Positions 56,412-64,000 of a stretch of 64,000 nucleotides of DNA are shown piece by piece. The notes under the pieces were generated by a model. That model saw only the letters and a program-made list of their open reading frames with translations. It was not told the origin of the DNA and did not search any database. The position numbers and the translations under genes were made by a program. The stretch comes from Limnanthes douglasii subsp. nivea. Lineage: Eukaryota; Streptophyta; Magnoliopsida; Brassicales; Limnanthaceae. How positions within the stretch are numbered: position 1 is the first letter of the stretch; every line of letters begins with the position of its first letter. The stretch spans positions 125,968,376 through 126,032,375 of the forward strand of contig JAUPFV010000002.1 of NCBI GenBank assembly GCA_036936605.1, read 5' to 3'.

Positions 56412-58745
56412 ATTTATACGGACTGCACCCAGCGTTCGTGGAGCCAAGGCAGTGGCGTAGCATTCTCTTGCAACTTTTTGACTGCTCCGGACAACCCCAA
56501 CCTGCCTCTGAACAGCATATTTTAAACACTGATGGACTGTTGAAGCCACTGCATGCATCCTAGAGAGCCAAGATCTCCCTAGAATAGCATTGTAGCAAGT
56601 GGGACAATCCACCACAATGAAAAGTATTCTGACAGTTTTCTTGAAAGGGCCCCTGCCCAACAATACTTCTTCTTCGAACTCACCGATTACATCGCCTGAG
56701 CTTCCCGTGAAGCCTACGATCGATCTGTCTGATTTCTGAATCACAACTGGATTCTTCATTTTCTTGTAAGTATCAAGGAAAAGGATATTGGCCGAGCTCC
56801 CAGTATCTACCAAGATTCGCCTTATCTCATTGCCCTCTATTGATGCTCCAATGACAACAGCATCTTCATGAGGGCCAGCAATGTCTCTCAAATCATCCCC
56901 ATCAAAGACAATGAATGGGAATAAACTCGACGATTGATAAGAGGTCATGCCCCCTTCTAGCTGGGTAGCCAAATTATGAACATGCCTCTTTCTTGATGAA
57001 GTGGTAGGAGCCGTTACAGTGTCCCCTCCGAAAATTGTCAAGGACTCAAAGAATTTAATAAGCCCGGAGACCGACCTGGAACGCTCCTCTATTGCACCCA
57101 CTCTGTTCCTTGTTGGATCAGGATCCAAGTATTCAGATTCCACATCAAACCTTTCAACGATTACCATAGCCCCTTCCGGGGCAGCATTAACCGGACCAGC
57201 CCGGTGAGTATTGTCAGGCCTGTTGCCTCCTCTCCTTTTAACGTATGCACCCAATTTCCCTCTTTCAATCAGGTTCTGAACCTCTTGCTTCAATGCTATG
57301 CAATCATCAGTAGTATGGCCAATATCATTGTGATATTGACAAAAAGAACTGTTTCGGTGTTCTCTGGGAGACTGCAAGGTTGCTGGTCTCCGGTAGTTTA
57401 CTTCATCTTTAGTTTTATCGAAAATGGTTGCCACACTTTCTTTGAGTTCTGCAAACCACTCCGGTTGGACCCATGGTCCCCTTTTGTTTCTTGATTGTTG
57501 ACTTTGAGCAGGAGCAGCTGGTTGAGACTGAGCTTTTGCCCTACCATGCCCCTGTCCGGTTTCTCTTGCTTTGTTCCCGGACTGGTTCTGATTTGGAGTT
57601 GGTGCCACCGGGGTGGATCTCACCTGTCTGTGCACCCTGGTCTTTTTTGTTTCATCAACGTTTATTTGCTTGCCAACTTGATTTAGCAACCCACCCCAGG
57701 TCATGGCTTTCTTCCTTGTTACTGAATCGGCCAGGTTGCCCGGGTTCAAACCTTGTCTCAGGGATGCTATTGCCACTTGTTCAAAGCAATCAGCCAGCCC
57801 GTTTTTGGTGTTCACAAAACGACTTATGTACTCCTTTAACGATTCGTTTGGTTCTTGGGCACAATGGATTATAGTATCTCCATTACCCTTTAACTCCTTA
57901 CTACCCACAAATTGCCTTCGAAAGGCTACCCAAAAAGTATCAAAGTCTCTGATACAACCCTGAGGAAGGCTGTTGTACCACTTCAGAGCACTCCCCGTGA
58001 AGGACTGGGAGAATGCCCTGCAGAGTAGTTTATCATCATCATCAAAGTTCATCATGAAGTTCTTGAATTGCTCCAGATGATTGTCTGGATCAGTACTGCC
58101 ATCGTACTTCTCCATCTTGGTGCTATCAAACCTCTTGGGAAGGTTTCCGGACAGTATTTTGGAAGACAATGGCGATTGCCTCCAGTTCCTCCCGCGACTG
58201 AACGCAGTATCCTCATTAGGTGTTGCAAAGATACCCGGCTCATCATGGAAGGCAAAAGGATCCACCAGCATCCGGTCTATATGCCTCCGGTTGTGAGATG
58301 ATCCCTTCCCAATGTGCCTTTTCATTCTTCCATGGTGATCCCTTTTTCTGGAATACTTTTTAACTTGCTTTTGTTTTTTCCTGGTTCGCCCCTCATCACT
58401 GCTGGAGGACAAGGATTTTTCATTTCCCTCACTGTCCGAAGAGCTGTCCGAAGATTCTGAGCTTGAGTCAGAACTCTCCACAGGCTTGGACCGGTGAGAC
58501 TTTTTAGAACTGGCATGTGTCTTTTTAGTACTCACATGAGTTTTTGAAGCCTCATGCTCTCGAGGGTTATCAGAGCGATGAGCAACTGATGCTTTGGACT
58601 TTTCCTTCATGCCCATCTTGGCCTTCTCAGCCCTCAGAGCTTCTATTTCAACCCTCAACCTGTCACGCTCTTGGACAGTATATTCATCGTTCTCTTCCAC
58701 CACTTCGAGCAAAGCTGGTGGAAGCTCTGGATTATCCGGATTCAT
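56403..58745 (-). CDS. gag: gag-protease of element 2, intact, 780 aa
   Basis: An uninterrupted frame runs from ATG at 58745 to UAG at 56405-56403. It comprises an N-terminal coiled-coil-like segment (QERDRLRVEIEALRAEKAKM), a Ser/Lys-rich region with SR-like SSDSSSESSDSSSDSEG, the Ty3-type gag core from about residue 213 (KYDGSTDPDNHL onwards), a C-x2-H-x4-H-x4-C knuckle at residues 469-482, and an aspartic protease with DTGSS at residues 647-651 and the late ILGRSWL block. It packages the element RNA and processes the polyprotein by family analogy. It is the best preserved gag in the window. Confidence 0.92.
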   Translation of the reverse strand: MNPDNPELPPALLEVVEENDEYTVQERDRLRVEIEALRAEKAKMGMKEKSKASVAHRSDNPREHEASKTHVSTKKTHASSKKSHRSKPVESSDSSSESSDSSSDSEGNEKSLSSSSDEGRTRKKQKQVKKYSRKRDHHGRMKRHIGKGSSHNRRHIDRMLVDPFAFHDEPGIFATPNEDTAFSRGRNWRQSPLSSKILSGNLPKRFDSTKMEKYDGSTDPDNHLEQFKNFMMNFDDDDKLLCRAFSQSFTGSALKWYNSLPQGCIRDFDTFWVAFRRQFVGSKELKGNGDTIIHCAQEPNESLKEYISRFVNTKNGLADCFEQVAIASLRQGLNPGNLADSVTRKKAMTWGGLLNQVGKQINVDETKKTRVHRQVRSTPVAPTPNQNQSGNKARETGQGHGRAKAQSQPAAPAQSQQSRNKRGPWVQPEWFAELKESVATIFDKTKDEVNYRRPATLQSPREHRNSSFCQYHNDIGHTTDDCIALKQEVQNLIERGKLGAYVKRRGGNRPDNTHRAGPVNAAPEGAMVIVERFDVESEYLDPDPTRNRVGAIEERSRSVSGLIKFFESLTIFGGDTVTAPTTSSRKRHVHNLATQLEGGMTSYQSSSLFPFIVFDGDDLRDIAGPHEDAVVIGASIEGNEIRRILVDTGSSANILFLDTYKKMKNPVVIQKSDRSIVGFTGSSGDVIGEFEEEVLLGRGPFKKTVRILFIVVDCPTCYNAILGRSWLSRMHAVASTVHQCLKYAVQRQVGVVRSSQKVARECYATALAPRTLGAVRINNQ

Positions 58746-58797
58746 TCGGACAGAATTTCCTTACTTGGTTTTGAATGCTTGATTCAGGCACCGTCGC

Positions 58798-58815
58798 CTC
58801 CCACTGTGGTCGCCA
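58798..58815 (-). other. Primer binding site, element 2
   Basis: TGGCGACCACAGTGGGAG on the minus strand, same as element 1; also present in array copies at 59954-59971, 61110-61127 and 62266-62283. Confidence 0.7.
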
Positions 58816-58818
58816 ATT

Positions 58819-59312
58819 TGGTATGGATGAAAGTAGCCTGAGGGTAGGCTGGTAATTTCAAGTGGAGTTTTAGGGCGGTGTAAGGGTGTTTCACGGTGGT
58901 GTGATGGTGTTTAACGGTGTTTCAAAGTGTTTCAGGGTATTTCAAGGGTGGAGAGAGAATTAAGCAGCCTGGCAGCAGTTAATTTTTCTTACCCATAGTT
59001 AATGCTGGTGGTTGGGTATTTATAGTATGATATTTGGGCCCTTATGGGCTTTCGGGTCAAGTTTAATGGACCCGGGTCATGTTTAAAGACCCATGAGTTT
59101 TAAGCAGATGTGCAGGTAGCTTAGTCAGATAGTGTTTAGGTTTTTTAGTACTTTAGTCATAGGTCGAACTGCCTTAGGTTTATAGTGTTCGAATTTATCT
59201 GTCCGGTGAAAAAGTCCTGTTCGAATTAATATGCTTGGAGTCTGTCCGAATTTTACGGGGAGATTTACCTTGGACTACCCCTCCGGGGAGCGCTTCGAAT
59301 TCGGACTCATCA
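58819..59312 (-). repeat. 5' LTR of element 2
   Basis: 494 bp, apparently identical to the 3' LTR at 48807-49300; TATA box CTATAAATACCC at 59025-59014 on the minus strand; target duplication AGCAG follows at 59313-59317. Confidence 0.95.
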
Positions 59313-59496
59313 AGCAGTATGAGGAAGTCAAAGGTAGAAATGAAACCGCTCTTGCAGCTGTACCGTCGGACAGGGCTCCGGTAGTGGTGATCCTTGATGA
59401 TGATGCTGGCACCTCAAAGGCATCAAAAACTGCAGGGGCGTCGTCGCGTGGGACTAAACTGCCCGTGCTGTCAGTTCCCGGGAGTCCTCATACCTT

Positions 59497-60652
59497 CCTT
59501 TTTCTAGAATACTTTTTAACTTGCTTTTGTTTTTTCCTGGTTCGCCCCTCATCACTGCTGGAGGACAAGGATTTTTCATTTCCCTCACTGTCCGAAGAGC
59601 TGTCCGAAGATTCTGAGCTTGAGTCAGAACTCTCCACAGGCTTGGACCGGTGAGACTTTTTAGAACTGGCATGTGTCTTTTTAGTGCTCACATGAGTTTT
59701 TGAAGCCTCATGCTCTCGAGGGTTATCAGAGCGATGAGCAACTGATGCTTTGGACTTTTCCTTCATGCCCATCTTGGCCTTCTCAGCCCTCAGAGCTTCT
59801 ATTTCAACCCTCAACCTGTCACGCTCTTGGACAGTATATTCATCGTTCTCTTCCACCACTTCGAGCAAAGCTGGTGGAAGCTCTGGATTATCCGGATTCA
59901 TTCGGACAGAATTTCCTTACTTGGTTTTGAATGCTTGATTCAGGCACCGTCGCCTCCCACTGTGGTCGCCAATTTGGTATGGATGAAAGTAGCCTGAGGG
60001 TAGGCTGGTAATTTCAAGTGGAGTTTTAGGGCGGTGTAAGGGTGTTTCACGGTGGTGTGATGGTGTTTAACGGTGTTTCAAAGTGTTTCAGGGTATTTCA
60101 AGGGTGGAGAGAGAATTAAGCAGCCTGGCAGCAGTTAATTTTTCTTACCCATAGTTAATGCTGGTGGTTGGGTATTTATAGTATGATATTTGGGCCCTTA
60201 TGGGCTTTCGGGTCAAGTTTAATGGACCCGGGTCATGTTTAAAGACCCATGAGTTTTAAGCAGATGTGCAGGTAGCTTAGTCAGATAGTGTTTAGGTTTT
60301 TTAGTACTTTAGTCATAGGTCGAACTGCCTTAGGTTTATAGTGTTCGAATTTATCTGTCCGGTGAAAAAGTCCTGTTCGAATTAATATGCTTGGAGTCTG
60401 TCCGAATTTTACGGGGAGATTTACCTTGGACTACCCCTCCGGGGAGCGCTTCGAATTCGGACTCATCAAGCAGTATGAGGAAGTCAAAGGTAGAAATGAA
60501 ACCGCTCTTGCAGCTGTACCGTCGGACAGGGCTCCGGTAGTGGTGATCCTTGATGATGATGCTGGCACCTCAAAGGCATCAAAAACTGCAGGGGCGTCGT
60601 CGCGTGGGACTAAACTGCCCGTGCTGTCAGTTCCCGGGAGTCCTCATACCTT
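59497..60652. repeat. Array copy 2
   Basis: Begins at the junction CCTTTTTCTAGAATAC; LTR at 59975-60468; truncated gag frame from ATG at 59901 to a stop at 59488 (about 135 gag codons then two junction codons). Confidence 0.9.
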
Positions 60653-61808
60653 CCTTTTTCTAGAATACTTTTTAACTTGCTTTTGTTTTTTCCTGGTTCG
60701 CCCCTCATCACTGCTGGAGGACAAGGATTTTTCATTTCCCTCACTGTCCGAAGAGCTGTCCGAAGATTCTGAGCTTGAGTCAGAACTCTCCACAGGCTTG
60801 GACCGGTGAGACTTTTTAGAACTGGCATGTGTCTTTTTAGTGCTCACATGAGTTTTTGAAGCCTCATGCTCTCGAGGGTTATCAGAGCGATGAGCAACTG
60901 ATGCTTTGGACTTTTCCTTCATGCCCATCTTGGCCTTCTCAGCCCTCAGAGCTTCTATTTCAACCCTCAACCTGTCACGCTCTTGGACAGTATATTCATC
61001 GTTCTCTTCCACCACTTCGAGCAAAGCTGGTGGAAGCTCTGGATTATCCGGATTCATTCGGACAGAATTTCCTTACTTGGTTTTGAATGCTTGATTCAGG
61101 CACCGTCGCCTCCCACTGTGGTCGCCAATTTGGTATGGATGAAAGTAGCCTGAGGGTAGGCTGGTAATTTCAAGTGGAGTTTTAGGGCGGTGTAAGGGTG
61201 TTTCACGGTGGTGTGATGGTGTTTAACGGTGTTTCAAAGTGTTTCAGGGTATTTCAAGGGTGGAGAGAGAATTAAGCAGCCTGGCAGCAGTTAATTTTTC
61301 TTACCCATAGTTAATGCTGGTGGTTGGGTATTTATAGTATGATATTTGGGCCCTTATGGGCTTTCGGGTCAAGTTTAATGGACCCGGGTCATGTTTAAAG
61401 ACCCATGAGTTTTAAGCAGATGTGCAGGTAGCTTAGTCAGATAGTGTTTAGGTTTTTTAGTACTTTAGTCATAGGTCGAACTGCCTTAGGTTTATAGTGT
61501 TCGAATTTATCTGTCCGGTGAAAAAGTCCTGTTCGAATTAATATGCTTGGAGTCTGTCCGAATTTTACGGGGAGATTTACCTTGGACTACCCCTCCGGGG
61601 AGCGCTTCGAATTCGGACTCATCAAGCAGTATGAGGAAGTCAAAGGTAGAAATGAAACCGCTCTTGCAGCTGTACCGTCGGACAGGGCTCCGGTAGTGGT
61701 GATCCTTGATGATGATGCTGGCACCTCAAAGGCATCAAAAACTGCAGGGGCGTCGTCGCGTGGGACTAAACTGCCCGTGCTGTCAGTTCCCGGGAGTCCT
61801 CATACCTT
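60653..61808. repeat. Array copy 3
   Basis: Appears identical to copy 2; LTR at 61131-61624; truncated gag frame 61057-60644. Confidence 0.9.
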
Positions 61809-62964
61809 CCTTTTTCTAGAATACTTTTTAACTTGCTTTTGTTTTTTCCTGGTTCGCCCCTCATCACTGCTGGAGGACAAGGATTTTTCATTTCCCTCAC
61901 TGTCCGAAGAGCTGTCCGAAGATTCTGAGCTTGAGTCAGAACTCTCCACAGGCTTGGACCGGTGAGACTTTTTAGAACTGGCATGTGTCTTTTTAGTGCT
62001 CACATGAGTTTTTGAAGCCTCATGCTCTCGAGGGTTATCAGAGCGATGAGAAACTGATGCTTTGGACTTTTCCTTCATGCCCATCTTGGCCTTCTCAGCC
62101 CTCAGAGCTTCTATTTCAACCCTCAACCTGTCACGCTCTTGGACAGTATATTCATCGTTCTCTTCCACCACTTTGAGCAAAGCTGGTGAAAGCTCTGGAT
62201 TATCCGGATTCATTCGGACAGAATTTCCTTACTTGGTTTTGAATGCTTGATTCAGGCACCGTCGCCTCCCACTGTGGTCGCCAATTTGGTATGGATGAAA
62301 GTAGCCTGAGGGTAGGCTGGTAATTTCAAGTGGAGTTTTAGGGCGGTGTAAGGGTGTTTCACGGTGGTGTGATGGTGTTTAACGGTGTTTCAAAGTGTTT
62401 CAGGGTATTTCAAGGGTGGAGAGAGAATTAAGCAGCCTGGCAGCAGTTAATTTTTCTTACCCATAGTTAATGCTGGTGGTTGGGTATTTATAGTATGATA
62501 TTTGGGCCCTTATGGGCTTTCGGGTCAAGTTTAATGGACCCGGGTCATGTTTAAAGACCCATGAGTTTTAAGCAGATGTGCAGGTAGCTTAGTCAGATAG
62601 TGTTTAGGTTTTTTAGTACTTTAGTCATAGGTCGAACTGCCTTAGGTTTATAGTGTTCGAATTTATCTGTCCGGTGAAAAAGTCCTGTTCGAATTAATAT
62701 GCTTGGAGTCTGTCCGAATTTTACGGGGAGATTTACCTTGGACTACCCCTCCGGGGAGCGCTTCGAATTCGGACTCATCAAGCAGTATGAGGAAGTCAAA
62801 GGTAGAAATGAAACCGCTCCTGCAGCTGTACCGTCGGACAGGGCTCCGGTAGTGGTGATCCCTGATGATGATGCTGGCACCTCAAAGGCATCAAAAACTG
62901 CAGGGGCGTCGTCGCGTGGGACTAAACTGCCCGTGCTGTCAGTTCCCGGGAGTCCTCATACCTT
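61809..62964. repeat. Array copy 4
   Basis: LTR at 62287-62780; truncated gag frame 62213-61800 with private changes (GAGAAACTG, ACTTTGAGC, GGTGAAAGC). Its element 3 flank has CTCCTGCAG and ATCCCTGATG where copies 1-3 have CTCTTGCAG and ATCCTTGATG. Confidence 0.9.
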
Positions 62965-63466
62965 CCTTTTGCGGGTAACTGACGGACTGTCCTTGTCTTT
63001 GTACAATATGATCGTGCCTCTAGCGATGAAAGAAAGGCGTGCCAGGGAGCTAAGCCAGAAGCTGACGGATGCGGAAGGGAAAGTTGTCGCGCTTGAAGAG
63101 GAGGTCAAGAGGGGAGAGGCAGCAAACAAGCTCTTGGAGGATAAGCTGAAGAAGGTTGAAAAAAGCTTGGCGCGGGTCAGAAAAGACCGTGACGACCGAG
63201 CCGGGCAATTGGCAGTGTCGAAAATTCAAAGCCGTTTCTTTCGTTACTCAGCGGCAAAGAAAGCGAAAGACATTGCCGATCTGAAAAATGCCAATGCTCT
63301 GTTTGCTGACAAGTGTCAAAAATGGGCGGACAAAGAGACTGGCGAAGCTAAAGGTGCATATGTGCTGACCTTCCATAACTGTTTCCCCTACCTTCCCCTT
63401 GGATCCATGTGGTTGGATGTTCCTGAGGAAGATCGTCCATCTGATGTGGTCTGCGAGGATGAATAG

Positions 63467-63667
63467 TCGGACGATGCAGAGACTGAGCCTGAGGATGAAG
63501 GCGCTTAGACTCCCCCCCCCCCTTTTATCGTAATTTTGTAACCGTCGGGTCGGTAGAACCCATTTTAACTTGTTTTGTAACGAACCACTAATCTTCAAGG
63601 TTTCTCTAATATGTTGTTGTGATTCGATATCTGGTCGGGCATGATGGTTTTTATTGTTCGAGTACAA
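63467..63667. other. Spacer after the element 3 antisense gene
   Basis: Noncoding; contains a run of 11 C (63512-63522). No hairpin pair like that of elements 1 and 2 was noticed. Confidence 0.5.
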
Positions 63668-64000
63668 ATTTCTCATAGGGTCGGGAATAAAATGTGGATC
63701 AGTTAAACACTGAAAAACCTGTTAAGGTTCTGTTGATCAATAAAGGTTGAAAATTTTCCCATAGGATCGGGAATAAAATGTAGATCAGTTAAACACCGAA
63801 AAATCTGTTAAGGTTCTGTTGATCAATGTAGATTGGAAATTTTCCCATAGGGTCGGGATTAAAATGTAGATCAGTTAAACATTGAAAAAACCTGTTAAGG
63901 TTGTGTTGATCAATGTAGATTGAAAATTTTCCCATAGGGTCGCGAATAAAATGTAGATGAGTTAAACACTGAAAAACATGTTAAGGTTCTATTGATCAAT
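63668..64000. repeat. 86-bp tandem repeat, continues past window end
   Basis: CATAGGRTCGGGAATAAAATGTRGATCAG recurs at 63674, 63760, 63846 and 63933 (periods 86, 86 and 87 bp), about four copies with modest divergence. It lies between the antisense gene and the expected pol of element 3. Confidence 0.9.

Larger units (their letters stand above)
48807..59312 (-). mobile_element. Young full-length Tat element (element 2), 10,506 bp
   Basis: Its organisation matches element 1 on the minus strand: 5' LTR 58819-59312, gag-protease, UAG, pol, antisense gene, PPT, 3' LTR 48807-49300. The two 494-bp LTRs appear identical by eye. The target duplication is AGCAG (48802-48806 and 59313-59317). The only coding defects I can see are one extra base in an A run in pol and one missing base in the first aORF exon. 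It is much younger than element 1 and lies inside the antisense gene of element 3. Confidence 0.95.
58341..62964. repeat. Tandem array, four copies of a 1,156-bp chimeric unit
   Basis: Each unit holds the 5' end of gag (minus strand), the PBS, a full 494-bp LTR, the AGCAG duplication and 184 bp of the element 3 antisense gene. Copies are 58341-59496, 59497-60652, 60653-61808 and 61809-62964. Copy 1 is continuous with the real gag of element 2; copy 4 is continuous with the rest of the element 3 gene. Copies 2 and 3 look identical; copies 1 and 4 carry a few private differences. The junction shares a CCTTTT microhomology. Confidence 0.95.
46869..63466 (+). pseudogene. Antisense gene (aORF) of element 3, PF04195-like, interrupted
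   Basis: The ATG at 46869 starts a Pro/Ser-rich N-terminus, with a frame change between 47329 and 47447. The core block reads IFTELFNWGLMFPLDPEIV, then LTPNAWYTLMSCIMASRL, closely matching elements 1 and 2. A TGA at 47824-47826 and a TAG at 47926-47928 interrupt it, both explicable by C-to-T changes. A short intron is possible at 48218-48273 (GTAATC...TGCAG). The gene is cut in frame by element 2 at 48806; the rest (62781-63466) encodes an acidic stretch, a coiled coil (ERRARELSQKLTDAEGKV onward) and an acidic C-terminus with LGSMWLDVPEEDRPSD. Confidence 0.7.
45908..64000 (-). mobile_element. Second Tat-family element (element 3), partial, split by element 2
   Basis: It is on the minus strand: a 3' LTR candidate (45908-46235), a PPT-like tract, then the antisense gene (plus strand) interrupted at 48806 by element 2 and resuming at 62781-63466, followed by an 86-bp tandem repeat to the window end. 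Pol and gag should lie to the right, outside the window. The antisense protein resembles those of elements 1 and 2 in layout but is clearly divergent in sequence, so this is another family. Confidence 0.75.

Noticed and set aside
59454..60057. Repeated short gag N-terminal frames in array copies as separate genes
   Set aside because: They are truncated duplicates of the element 2 gag start, ending two codons after the junction; annotated as part of the array.
59231..60809. Repeated 140-codon plus frames running from LTR into element 3 flank (59231-59653, 60387-60809, 61543-61965)
   Set aside because: They are chimeras created by the tandem array (LTR, then antisense-gene piece, then reverse gag). 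They start in LTR sequence and end in shadow frame, so I treat them as by-products, not genes.
58341..62964. CRISPR-like or satellite array with short spacers
   Set aside because: The repeat unit is 1,156 bp of retrotransposon plus flank, with no spacers; it is a tandem duplication.

Overview
This window is nuclear DNA from a flowering plant, probably a eudicot. It is AT-rich intergenic sequence filled with nested, decayed LTR retrotransposons. The evidence is Tat-lineage Ty3/gypsy elements, Ale-type Ty1/copia, a plant-type L1 LINE with a C-terminal RNase H domain, plant TATA/G-box promoter motifs and GT-AG introns. I see no bacterial features and no recognisable tRNA or rRNA gene. The species cannot be named from the sequence.

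Layout. (1) 1-3.6 kb: one small intact plant gene (562-804) with TATA boxes and a poly(A) signal, then AT-rich DNA with a 180-bp tandem duplication. (2) 3.64-7.56 kb: a heavily decayed Ty1/copia relic on the plus strand. (3) 7.6-11.4 kb: AT-rich DNA holding a 21-bp minisatellite and a 1,051-bp MULE-like element with terminal inverted repeats and 9-bp target duplications. (4) 12.4-26.8 kb: an old Tat/gypsy relic (element 0) split by a full-length Tat element (element 1, 14659-25199, TSD TATCT). (5) 26.8-39.3 kb: mostly featureless AT-rich DNA, with an AT-rich tandem repeat split by an L1 LINE on the minus strand (about 32141-37514, 12-bp TSD). (6) 39.3-44.06 kb: an Ale-type Ty1/copia element with both LTRs, an internal deletion and a foreign insert carrying a long hairpin. 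(7) 44.25-45.9 kb: a copia relic on the minus strand. (8) 45.9-64 kb: a second Tat family (element 3, minus strand, running off the window). Its antisense gene is split by a young Tat element (element 2, 48807-59312, identical LTRs, TSD AGCAG). Next to element 2 is a four-copy tandem array of a 1,156-bp chimeric unit (58341-62964).

How the parts work together. Elements 1 and 2 are one family: LTR, a PBS that is not initiator-Met, gag-protease, an in-frame UAG, then RT, RNase H, a second RNase H-like domain and integrase. These are followed by an extra gene on the opposite strand (here called aORF), a polypurine tract and the 3' LTR. The aORF carries a region like the PF04195 'putative gypsy type transposon' family plus a long coiled coil, and it has a GT-AG intron. 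In all three Tat elements it is preceded by an ACACGTGTC G-box and a TATA box at similar spacing, so it looks like an autonomous gene transcribed against the retrotransposon. The most interesting items are this promoter/gene module, the conserved UAG context, the tandem LTR-gag-flank array, and the hairpin with 70-nt arms inside the copia gag.
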